Source: JBDRLV01 sp043812755
GTDB lineage: Bacteria; Patescibacteriota; Patescibacteriia; UBA9934; GWF2-40-263
Assembly: GCA_043812755.1 (NCBI GenBank)
Contig: JBDRLV010000020.1
Coordinates: 1 to 21,426, forward strand
Direction of reading: 5' to 3'
Length of the DNA: 21,426 nucleotides
The notes under the pieces are model-generated. The model ran no database searches. It was not told the origin of the DNA and worked only from the letters and a program-made list of their open reading frames with translations. The position numbers were made by a program, and so were the translations under genes. Positions 1 to 5,580 of this stretch are shown here, piece by piece (the stretch's first letter is position 1; each line of letters starts with the position of its first letter).

Positions 1-63
1 TTCTGGCTACACTTTAGAATAGTGTATAAAGATTGGAAGGATGAAAAGAAAAAACAAGTATAA
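1..63 (+). CDS. C-terminal end of an unidentified protein (partial)
   Basis: Frame 1 is open from the window edge to TAA at 61-63, encoding about 20 residues that end in a basic, Lys-rich tail (DWKDEKKKQV). The other two forward frames are stopped early. A charged tail after an aromatic stretch (FWLHFRIVYK) would suit the end of a membrane protein, but that is a guess. It does not look like the end of ribosomal protein L11, the usual upstream partner of rplA. Confidence 0.45.
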   Translation, partial: FWLHFRIVYKDWKDEKKKQV

Positions 64-70
64 TTAACTT

Positions 71-146
71 GTCATCCTGAGTGATAACGAAGGATCCCAT
101 TGATCAATGAGATTCTTCGGCCAGATATTCTGGCCTCAGAAAGACA
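71..146. repeat. Dispersed palindromic repeat, family A, copy 1
   Basis: It starts GTCATCCTGAG, contains the core GAAGGATCCCATTG-N-CAATGAGATTCTTCG and ends near CTCAGAAAGACA. The two halves are approximate inverted repeats, so the element can fold as one hairpin of about 75 nt. Other copies lie near 1010, 2827, 3458, 5491, 7092, 12322 and 13865. It has no ORF and looks like a non-autonomous MITE or REP-type element. Confidence 0.85.
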
Positions 147-154
147 AATTTTAA

Positions 155-198
155 TTGTGGGACCCTGAACCATTAAGGCTAAGGGGTTTGCACCACAA
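155..198 (+). promoter_or_regulatory. Candidate L1-binding autoregulatory hairpin before rplA
   Basis: TTGTGG (155-160) pairs perfectly with CCACAA (193-198). Inside, CCCT (162-165) can pair with AGGG around 182-185, leaving an asymmetric internal loop (GA on the 5' side, about six nt with UUUGCA on the 3' side). Two short helices around an asymmetric loop beginning GUGGGA, just before the L1 start codon, resemble the mimic of the 23S L1 stalk through which L1 represses its own mRNA. No good Shine-Dalgarno lies at normal spacing before ATG 205, so the hairpin may control initiation. The fold was done by eye. Confidence 0.5.
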
Positions 199-204
199 AA
201 TCAT

Positions 205-888
205 ATGCCAGGAAAAAGATTCATGGAGGCTGAAAAACTCCTAGACCCTAAAAAACTCTACACTGTTGATGAAGCTGTGGCTCTTATTAAAAAGACAGGC
301 TCATCAAAGTTTGATGAAAGTGTTGAACTCCACGCACGCCTTGGAATAGACACCAAGCAAAGTGATCAACAAATCCGTATTACCATTTCCCTTCCACATG
401 GATCAGGAAAATCAAAACGTGTTGTTGCATTTGTTGAAGCAGAAAAAGAAGCTGAGGCAAAGCAAGCAGGCGCTGATATTATAGGTGGCGAAGAACTCAT
501 TGCAGAAATTTCACAAAAAGGGATCCTAAACTTTGATGTTGCTATTGCAACACCAATCATGATGCCAAAACTTTCTAAGCTTGCAAAAACACTTGGTCCA
601 CGAGGCCTCATGCCTAACCCAAAAACAGATACAGTTGGAACAAATGTTGGGAAAATGGTTCAAGAGCAAAAGGCTGGAAAGTTAAGTTTTAAAAATGATG
701 ACACAGGAAATATTCATGCACTAGTTGGAAAAGTATCGTTTGATGAGGCAAAACTTAAGGGAAATCTTGAGGCGCTTCTAAGTGTCCTTAAAAAAGCAAA
801 ACCTGCTTCTTCAAAAGGAATCTTCCTTAGAAGCATTACACTAACAACAACCATGGGCCCAGCAATTAAACTTGAATTGGGAGCCTAG
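205..888 (+). CDS. rplA: 50S ribosomal protein L1
   Basis: This 227-aa protein is the usual length for bacterial L1 and collinear with it. The N-terminus MPGKRFMEAEKLLD matches the typical KRYREA-type start. The family signature runs GPRGLMPNPKTDTVG at about residues 132-146, and the C-terminus ends in ITLTTTMGPAIKLE. L1 forms the mobile L1 stalk on 23S rRNA helices 76-78, which helps release deacylated tRNA from the E site, and in many bacteria it represses its own mRNA. ATG 205 follows directly after the hairpin at 155-198. rplK is not immediately upstream, unlike the common rplK-rplA pair, so this gene seems to be controlled alone or behind an unrelated gene. A terminator follows at 972. 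Confidence 0.97.
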   Translation: MPGKRFMEAEKLLDPKKLYTVDEAVALIKKTGSSKFDESVELHARLGIDTKQSDQQIRITISLPHGSGKSKRVVAFVEAEKEAEAKQAGADIIGGEELIAEISQKGILNFDVAIATPIMMPKLSKLAKTLGPRGLMPNPKTDTVGTNVGKMVQEQKAGKLSFKNDDTGNIHALVGKVSFDEAKLKGNLEALLSVLKKAKPASSKGIFLRSITLTTTMGPAIKLELGA

Positions 889-900
889 GAGCGGAAGAGA

Positions 901-951
901 GTCGCAAGCTTTAGCTTGCGCTTCAAACGCAGGCTAAAGCCTGCGACTACC
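901..951. repeat. REP-like double palindrome, family B, copy 1
   Basis: Two hairpins in tandem: GTCGCAAGCTTTAGCTTGCG, then CGCAGGCTAAAGCCTGCG followed by ACTACC. The same GTAG-bounded two-hairpin layout recurs at 6505-6558 and, inside miaA, at 14195-14252. It resembles REP/BIME elements that RAYT-type IS200-like transposases mobilise in other bacteria. No transposase gene is in this window. Confidence 0.8.
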
Positions 952-971
952 GATCTAGATACACAACAAAT

Positions 972-996
972 CAGGACCACGCGTCCTGGTTTTTTG
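972..996 (+). terminator. Rho-independent terminator after rplA
   Basis: CAGGAC (972-977) pairs with GTCCTG (983-988) around a 5-nt loop and is followed by G and six T. Confidence 0.85.
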
Positions 997-1009
997 GTTT
1001 CTTCGGTTT

Positions 1010-1091
1010 GTCATCCTGAGGAAGCAAAATGACCGAAGGATCCCATTGTTCGTACAATGAGCTTCTTCACCCTTCGGGCTCAGAATCACAG
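1010..1091. repeat. Dispersed palindromic repeat, family A, copy 2
   Basis: It starts GTCATCCTGAG and contains CGAAGGATCCCATTG. The other arm has CAATGAGCTTCTTC and ends CTCAGAATCACAG. It abuts the promoter of the next gene. Short ORFs over it are artefacts of the repeat. Confidence 0.85.
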
Positions 1092-1098
1092 GCGATTA

Positions 1099-1127
1099 TT
1101 GACAAACCCTTCAAAACATGCTATTAT
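1099..1127 (+). promoter_or_regulatory. Sigma-70-type promoter of the 453-aa membrane protein
   Basis: TTGACA (1099-1104), a 17-bp spacer and TATTAT (1122-1127). Transcription would begin near 1134, leaving about 195 nt of leader. Confidence 0.8.
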
Positions 1128-1133
1128 GCAGTG

Positions 1134-1329
1134 TCTTTGGATACAGATGTTTTTGCGTGTTTTCGTGCAAAACCACCTTTATCCAAGCCTGGCCTTAATA
1201 GCCAAGCACGCGCATTGCAGACCATGGTGGAATCACGGGGTGATTTCTTCAGAATGTTCTGACCATGCAATGGATGTGCGTCCACGCAAGCAGGGTGTTT
1301 GCGCGGTAGGAAAAGGAAAGTGAAAAACA
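1134..1329 (+). promoter_or_regulatory. Structured leader RNA 1 of the membrane-protein gene
   Basis: This is an untranslated stretch with several perfect pairings. TTGGATA (1137-1143) pairs with TATCCAA (1180-1186) and encloses TTTTGC/GCAAAA (1151-1156/1167-1172). CATTGCA (1213-1219) pairs with TGCAATG (1266-1272) and encloses AATCAC/GTGATT (1231-1236/1240-1245) and TCAGAA/TTCTGA (1249-1262). It shares ACCAC (1172-1176)-N12-CTGGCCTTAA (1189-1198), with identical spacing, with the leader of the paralogous gene at 3800. No known riboswitch was recognised. The start codon GTG 1330 lies after a purine-rich AAAAGGAAAG. Confidence 0.55.
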
Positions 1330-2691
1330 GTGAAAGATCTTTTCACACACATTTGGAAGGCGTGGAAACCTGCAGCATGGGACAATTTTGTCTTTTGGGT
1401 AACACTAGCACTAATGATCCTGTTGGGCGGTGTTTCTGTGCTAATGTACTTAACAGGATATTCAGACTGGTACTGGACAGCAGGCTTCGCTGGTGCCTTT
1501 TTTGTCAAACACCCCATTGTTGTCATCAAAGGTATCAACACTTGGTGGAATGAACTGCCACAGAAGAAGCCGCGCATTGTGGCACGAATCCGACTTGGAC
1601 TCCGAGGATGGATTGGGGTCGCCATGATTCCAGCTGGATTCTATCTGGCTGCAACTGAGCACCCTGCCTTTATCTTCATGTGTTTGTACCTGCCTTGGCG
1701 ACTGCTTGTCATCTCGCACCTGTACTTTCAGGATCCGCGAAGAGATAACTTGTTCACAAATGATGACGAGAAAATAATCCACAATCTTGACAAGCTTCCT
1801 TTGTCAAACTTCACACAGAGCCGGTTCACTGGTTTCATGCGAATAGCAACATGGCAATACGCTCTTGCGATTGCGTACTTCTTGTTCAACATCCCGTTTG
1901 AAAACGTACGATTTGGTCTTTTTGGTTCAATGATTTATGACTCGTATACTTTACCTGTTGTGGGCATTACAACGCTCTTCTTTCTGTTCTCAATCCTAAT
2001 GAGGGATGATCCTTTCCAGAACTACTGGAGCGGAATACGCAGAAACATGGAGCGTCTGCGAGCAGATCATGCAGAAGCCAGAGCACTCAAAACTCTCCAA
2101 GACATGGTCAATCAGGTAAACCAGAGAACTCGCAACAGCGGATACTTTCTTGACATCAGTGGTGTCACTTCTTCCCGCCAACTTGCTGAGATGATTTCTC
2201 GTGGCTATGTGCAGTTGCACCAGAATCTAAAGGAGGCACAAGGGCGTGAAAACGAGTTGCGTCAATACACAAACACCGAACATCAGCGTGCAGAAAATGC
2301 ACTCAAGCTCAGCAACGAACTCAGAATAAGTGCAGTCATGGCTCTGCGACTGCTTGTAGACATCATGCTTGAGCTGTGGGACATGGATCCTGAACAAATC
2401 AAAGGCGAAACCCTTGCAACACTTCGTCGCAAGATCGGCCTGAATGTTGTGCTTGGATGTGGTCCTGAGATTAAGTTGGGTGAGATCCTTTACACTGAAG
2501 AGATGGAGGATGTGTTCTTCCCAACAGCACGCTCTGTCTTGGCAGCTTCAGCCTCTGGCAACTTTGCCAAAATCGGGTTTGACCCAGCGTTTGCAATTAG
2601 CATGTTGCAGGCACTGGTTCTGCGAGTTGATGCTCGCAAAGCTATAGCAGAAGATGAAGCATGCGTTCAAGCTGAAGAGCCTGCTCTCTGA
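1330..2691 (+). CDS. Multipass membrane protein with coiled coil and C-terminal domain shared with the 3800 gene
   Basis: The function is not recognised. The protein has 453 aa and starts at GTG 1330, with AAGGAAAG about 9 nt upstream. Hydrophobic segments lie at about residues 18-42, 95-107, 112-132, 173-190 and 206-224. A long hydrophilic, probably coiled-coil region follows (about 228-330, rich in E, R, Q and L). A C-terminal domain (about 333-436) aligns with the 424-aa protein encoded from 3800. The block DIMLELWDMDPEQIKG plus the following ETLATLRRKIG matches QIMQDLFRTNPKKCTG plus PHLGQLRRRLG without gaps. The predicted layout is an inner-membrane anchor with a large cytoplasmic sensor- or scaffold-like part. 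It has its own promoter, leader and terminator, so it is monocistronic. Codons such as CTG and CGC are commoner than in neighbouring housekeeping genes. Confidence 0.85.
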   Translation: MKDLFTHIWKAWKPAAWDNFVFWVTLALMILLGGVSVLMYLTGYSDWYWTAGFAGAFFVKHPIVVIKGINTWWNELPQKKPRIVARIRLGLRGWIGVAMIPAGFYLAATEHPAFIFMCLYLPWRLLVISHLYFQDPRRDNLFTNDDEKIIHNLDKLPLSNFTQSRFTGFMRIATWQYALAIAYFLFNIPFENVRFGLFGSMIYDSYTLPVVGITTLFFLFSILMRDDPFQNYWSGIRRNMERLRADHAEARALKTLQDMVNQVNQRTRNSGYFLDISGVTSSRQLAEMISRGYVQLHQNLKEAQGRENELRQYTNTEHQRAENALKLSNELRISAVMALRLLVDIMLELWDMDPEQIKGETLATLRRKIGLNVVLGCGPEIKLGEILYTEEMEDVFFPTARSVLAASASGNFAKIGFDPAFAISMLQALVLRVDARKAIAEDEACVQAEEPAL

Positions 2692-2710
2692 TCTTTACCC
2701 ATCGAGCACT

Positions 2711-2761
2711 ATAAATGTCAACGGACGCCATAAATGTCACCGGACGCCATAAATGGCGTCC
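2711..2761. repeat. 19-bp tandem repeat with terminal palindrome, locus 1
   Basis: Two units of ATAAATGTCAACGGACGCC (2711-2729 and 2730-2748, one substitution) run into ATAAATGGCGTCC. The last junction forms the palindrome GGACGCCATAAATGGCGTCC. The sequence through CTACGCAAAACCCGCAG is identical to locus 2 at 5308-5410, so repeat and terminator form one unit. It lies 20 bp after the stop codon. Confidence 0.9.
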
Positions 2762-2771
2762 CTACGCAAAA

Positions 2772-2814
2772 CCCGCAGTTGAAAGTCGTAATAGACTTCC
2801 TGCGGGCTTTTTTG
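2772..2814 (+). terminator. Rho-independent terminator of the 453-aa gene
   Basis: CCCGCAG (2772-2778) pairs with CTGCGGG (2800-2806), with an inner stem AAGTC/GACTT, and is followed by a T run. The outer stem is the same as in the terminator at 5403. Confidence 0.9.
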
Positions 2815-2826
2815 TTTCTCTATCTT

Positions 2827-2937
2827 GTCATTATGAGGAGGCCCTGAATTTATCGAAGGGCCGACGTAATAATCCCATTGATCGAACAATGAGCTCCTTA
2901 CGTCGCTCGGCCTCTGGCCTCGCTCCTCAGGATGACA
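2827..2937. repeat. Dispersed palindromic repeat, family A, copy 3 (longer variant)
   Basis: It starts GTCATTATGAGGAGG and ends CTCCTCAGGATGAC. Inner arms GACGTAATAATCCCATTG and CAATGAGCTCCTTACGTC make a long hairpin. The ORF that runs through it from 2715 is a repeat artefact. Confidence 0.8.
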
Positions 2938-3001
2938 ACTTAAAAGGATTTCTTCCCCTGCCCTTGATAAATGACTGATTCATCAAAACAAACAGCTAGG
3001 G

Positions 3002-3030
3002 TTGACCCACTTAATAACATGTGTTAATGT
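3002..3030 (+). promoter_or_regulatory. Promoter of the 82-aa gene
   Basis: TTGACC (3002-3007), a 17-bp spacer and TAATGT (3025-3030). Confidence 0.65.
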
Positions 3031-3057
3031 TCCTGCACCATAAAAAAAGGAGGAATC

Positions 3058-3306
3058 ATGGCATGCGGATCGTGTAGTATAGAACCTCAGCAAGAACCAG
3101 AACCCTCTGCTGAAACACCAACAGATATTGCTGATTGGCGCGAAGGGTACAGACTGGGTGCGCGCAACATCAGAATGCCTGATAGCGCATCAGTGTCCTT
3201 TCAAACAGGTTGGATGCGCGGATCTTTAGACTTCTTTTCTATCCCTCATGTGCGAAAGCCAAAACACAGACTTGGCGCTTTCTGCCCCTTTGACCCTATG
3301 TACTAA
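3058..3306 (+). CDS. Small hypothetical protein, possibly RMF-like (82 aa)
   Basis: ATG 3058 is preceded by AAGGAGG (3047-3053) at good spacing and by a promoter, and a terminator follows directly, so this is a real independent gene. The N-terminus MACGSCSIEP carries a CxxC-like pair, followed by an acidic, Pro-rich linker. The core is WREGYRLGARNIRMP, then SVSFQTGWMRGSLDFF. The spacing GY..G......P.........GW..G recalls ribosome modulation factor and its phage and plasmid relatives, but that match is by eye and weak. Function is otherwise unknown. It lies between the two membrane-protein cassettes; the 72-aa protein at 5086 has a similar core. Confidence 0.75.
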   Translation: MACGSCSIEPQQEPEPSAETPTDIADWREGYRLGARNIRMPDSASVSFQTGWMRGSLDFFSIPHVRKPKHRLGAFCPFDPMY

Positions 3307-3321
3307 TCAAGTCCTTTCTCT

Positions 3322-3346
3322 CTGCGACAACAGTCGCAGATTTTTG
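3322..3346 (+). terminator. Rho-independent terminator of the 82-aa gene
   Basis: CTGCGAC (3322-3328) and GTCGCAG (3333-3339) with loop AACA, then A and TTTTTG. Confidence 0.9.
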
Positions 3347-3413
3347 TTTTGTTTCTCCACATAGCCATATTCGGAAGGTTACTGGGGTTAACGACTAGTA
3401 AGCGTTTTATCCT

Positions 3414-3543
3414 GTCATTGCGAGCGACCAAAAGGAGCGAAGTAATCTTCTCACATTGTCATTCTGAACCTCACAAAGTGAGGTGAAGAATCTCATTGCT
3501 AAACAATGCGATCCTTCGGTCGCTTTGCTCCCTCAGGATGACA
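3414..3543. repeat. Composite repeat: half of family C plus family A copy 4
   Basis: The left part (3414-3455) is GTCATTGCGAGCGACC...GAAGTAATCTTCTCA, the left arm of a second family (C). The right part (3458-3543) is a family A hairpin from GTCATTCTGA to CCTCAGGATGAC, with core GAAGAATCTCATTG...CAATGCGATCCTTCGG. The same C-half then A order occurs at 5443 and 13821; the complete nested form is at 12252-12446. The 44 bp before it (3370-3413) show nothing. Confidence 0.8.
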
Positions 3544-3608
3544 CATAAAGAAGGCTACTTTGTTGTCGGCCAGCTAAACCGGCCTACTCGCGATGATAAG
3601 CAATTTAC

Positions 3609-3799
3609 TTGACAATCAGCATTAAAAATGAAAAACTCAATGCACCTTAACTGAGTCTGCCAAAGGCAGGCACGTGCGTAGCAGTAAGAGGAAAGGTGCG
3701 TCTGAGGCCGTACCACTCCAGCATATAGCTGGCCTTAAACTGGACCGCGTTCACTCTGGCATGGGGCCTTTGTGAGCAGTTGGGACTGTGAGATATGTG
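3609..3799 (+). promoter_or_regulatory. Structured leader RNA 2 of the second membrane-protein gene
   Basis: A TTGACA at 3609-3614 suggests a promoter, although no convincing -10 is visible. The leader contains GCACCTT (3642-3648) pairing with AAGGTGC (3693-3699) around the hairpin CTGCC-AAA-GGCAG (3657-3669), and CCAGC-ATATA-GCTGG (3718-3732). It also has AGGCC (3704-3708), which could instead pair with GGCCT (3731-3735), so two exclusive folds are possible. ACCAC (3712-3716)-N12-CTGGCCTTAA (3729-3738) is shared exactly with the leader at 1134-1329. No known RNA family was recognised. Confidence 0.5.
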
Positions 3800-5074
3800 A
3801 TGAGTGAAACAGTAGAAAAAAGGTTCCTTGAAAATCCAATTGATGGAAAAAAGGGTGAACACTTTGTTGTGTTCATTGTCCTGCTAGTAATAGCAGCGCA
3901 AGATCACTTTATGGGCCATCAAGGGCTCGAGTTCATGTGGGCGCTGTCTGTGGTTGGTTTTGTGTATAGCATGGGCCTGTTGGTCAAGGCTGTACAACAG
4001 AGCAAGCGCTGGTGGGCGAACCCTTCTTCGAAATACGACCTAAGAGCATTTGATACAAGCATGGACAATACAGGTTTCGGCACAGCTCTTGCTGGTCTAT
4101 GCATAGGTCTTTCTCAACTCTGGTGGTGGATGGTATTTCCCGCAGTCTTCTTCTTGTACCTGAGGATTGGCAACCTAAGGAAAAGCTTTCTTGTCCCAAC
4201 TACTAATCCCCCATGCAGATGTGACCACCCTCGTACAAAACGCTTCGAATTCGGAGAGTTTGGAATATTCTGCATTGTGCTTTTCGTAATCAGCCATCCT
4301 GCTGCACTCCTTGTTGGAGTGCCATGGTTTGTGCAAATCGGACAAGCACTGCCTTTGTTCCTGATCTTTGCGCCCATAATTCAAAACGTGCAGTATGATA
4401 GAAAGAGACAAAAATGGGCTGCGCAGGATGAGGCTGAGCGTGTGAAAAAGCAGCGGCTGGAGTGGTTGGAGCAAATGCTCAAACATCACACACCAGAAAT
4501 TCAGAATCGCTGGATTGCAATGCATGAGCCAACCGAAGAGCTCATGATGGAGCTTGCGATTAGGGGTCTGGCATGGCTTGGTAACGAGGGTAAAGACCTT
4601 GAAAAAACTCTTGAAGACACAACCGGAAGACTTAACACAGCTTTGCAAGAAAGCTCTGCAAATGAACAGCTGGCTGAGAAAAACGGTCTGAATGCATACG
4701 AGCTTGATTGCGCGTATCGTTCATTTGCAAAAATCGCTCAGCAAATCATGCAAGACCTTTTCCGCACGAATCCCAAAAAATGCACTGGGCCACATCTTGG
4801 TCAACTACGCCGCAGGCTTGGTGAGCATATGTTGCTTGAGGCAATTCATGTGGAAATCGATGCTGGGGATTTTATCCAAGAAAACATTGATCCGCGCGCC
4901 TTGGCTCCTTCTGCAAAAGCGATTCTGTCAACCTTCGATGGTAGTGGTAGTCGCTGGCATCTTCCGGATGACTGGCAAAGTGCTCTAGAGCAGATTGTTA
5001 GTCGCGCAGAGCTTGAAAAAGAACGCCAGGAGCGTTTTGCTCGCGGTGAAAGCAAACCGCATGAGATGGCTTAA
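3800..5074 (+). CDS. Multipass membrane protein, paralogue of the 1330 gene
   Basis: The function is not recognised. ATG 3800 (MSETVEKRF, 424 aa) is preferred; GTG 3788 and GTG 3797 are in frame. None has a clear Shine-Dalgarno, so the leader may govern initiation. Hydrophobic segments lie at about 21-34, 44-64, 94-122 and 153-197. A loop with CRCDH (139-143) could bind metal. A charged, probably coiled-coil region spans about 198-300. The C-terminal domain (about 304-407) aligns with residues 337-436 of the 453-aa protein: QIMQDLFRTNPKKCTG is followed by LGQLRRRLG, then EID.GDFI and PSAKAIL. The N-terminal halves are far less alike than the C-terminal domains. It is co-transcribed with the 72-aa gene, whose Shine-Dalgarno overlaps the stop codon. 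Confidence 0.83.
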   Translation: MSETVEKRFLENPIDGKKGEHFVVFIVLLVIAAQDHFMGHQGLEFMWALSVVGFVYSMGLLVKAVQQSKRWWANPSSKYDLRAFDTSMDNTGFGTALAGLCIGLSQLWWWMVFPAVFFLYLRIGNLRKSFLVPTTNPPCRCDHPRTKRFEFGEFGIFCIVLFVISHPAALLVGVPWFVQIGQALPLFLIFAPIIQNVQYDRKRQKWAAQDEAERVKKQRLEWLEQMLKHHTPEIQNRWIAMHEPTEELMMELAIRGLAWLGNEGKDLEKTLEDTTGRLNTALQESSANEQLAEKNGLNAYELDCAYRSFAKIAQQIMQDLFRTNPKKCTGPHLGQLRRRLGEHMLLEAIHVEIDAGDFIQENIDPRALAPSAKAILSTFDGSGSRWHLPDDWQSALEQIVSRAELEKERQERFARGESKPHEMA

Positions 5075-5085
5075 AGGAGGCAGAC

Positions 5086-5304
5086 ATGTTGTGGTGCGAA
5101 CAATGTTTGCAAGGATATGGAAAACATTTGCCAAGTTGCCCAATGCGAAACAGACACATAAAGTCCAACTATGAGCGAGGGGTAAAGCTTGCAATCAATC
5201 ACAAACCATGTCCACCCATCAACGACTACGAAGGATGTCTTGGTTGGCTTGTGAAAAGAGAACAGATGAGACGCTCAGGCAGGCTAATGCAACCTACTAC
5301 GTAA
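5086..5304 (+). CDS. Small Cys-containing hypothetical protein (72 aa)
   Basis: ATG 5086 follows AAAGGAGG (5073-5080), which overlaps the TAA of the membrane-protein gene, so the two are translationally linked. The protein starts MLWCEQCLQGYGKHLPSC, a CxxC plus Cys that could bind zinc. It continues with YERGVKLAINHKPCPP and CLGWLVKREQMRR. That second half shares the pattern RxG..LA......P.........GW with the 82-aa protein at 3058 and vaguely with RMF-type proteins. It may serve as partner or regulator of the membrane protein; function unknown. Confidence 0.75.
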   Translation: MLWCEQCLQGYGKHLPSCPMRNRHIKSNYERGVKLAINHKPCPPINDYEGCLGWLVKREQMRRSGRLMQPTT

Positions 5305-5307
5305 CCG

Positions 5308-5393
5308 ATATTCACCGGACGCCATAAATGTCAACGGACGCCATAAATGTCAACGGACGCCATAAATGTCAACGGACGCCATAAATGGCGTCC
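5308..5393. repeat. 19-bp tandem repeat with terminal palindrome, locus 2
   Basis: A degenerate unit (5308-5323) precedes three perfect copies of ATAAATGTCAACGGACGCC (5324-5342, 5343-5361, 5362-5380), closed by ATAAATGGCGTCC (5381-5393). The terminal palindrome and flank CTACGCAAAACCCGCAG are the same as at 2711-2778. The array begins 4 bp after the stop of the 72-aa gene. Confidence 0.93.
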
Positions 5394-5402
5394 CTACGCA
5401 AA

Positions 5403-5435
5403 ACCCGCAGAGGTTCGCTCTGCGGGTGTTTTTGT
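5403..5435 (+). terminator. Rho-independent terminator of the second cassette
   Basis: ACCCGCAGAG (5403-5412) pairs with CTCTGCGGGT (5418-5427), loop GTTCG, then GTTTTTG. Confidence 0.93.
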
Positions 5436-5442
5436 TTTATCT

Positions 5443-5567
5443 GTCATTGCGAGGAGGAGCAACGCGACGACGAAATAACCTTCTCACCTTGTCATTCTGA
5501 GCCCGAAGGGCGAAGAATCTCATTGCTTAAACAATGGGATCCTTCGGCTTTGCCTCAGGATGAAAAT
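5443..5567. repeat. Composite repeat: half of family C plus family A copy 5
   Basis: The C half runs from GTCATTGCGAGGAGG to about 5488. The family A part (5491-5567) runs from GTCATTCTGAG to CCTCAGGATGA, with core GAAGAATCTCATTG...CAATGGGATCCTTCGG. It fills the space before the convergent deaminase gene. Confidence 0.8.
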
Positions 5568-5580
5568 TCTTTATGACAGT

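Noticed and set aside
2715..2978. 87-aa ORF after the first membrane protein
   Set aside because: It consists of the tandem repeat, a terminator and a family A palindrome; no Shine-Dalgarno.
3609..3637. Full sigma-70 promoter for the second membrane-protein gene
   Set aside because: TTGACA is clear but no acceptable -10 lies 16-18 bp downstream, so only the -35 is noted within the leader entry.
4175..4648. 157-aa antisense ORF within the second membrane-protein gene
   Set aside because: It is a shadow of the sense frame: Cys- and Leu-rich, with no start signal or recognisable motif.
2711..5393. CRISPR array from the 19-bp tandem repeats
   Set aside because: The units are directly adjacent with no unique spacers, and no cas gene is present.
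5385..5576. 63-aa ORF after the second cassette
   Set aside because: It covers the palindrome, the terminator and a composite repeat and has no independent coding signal.
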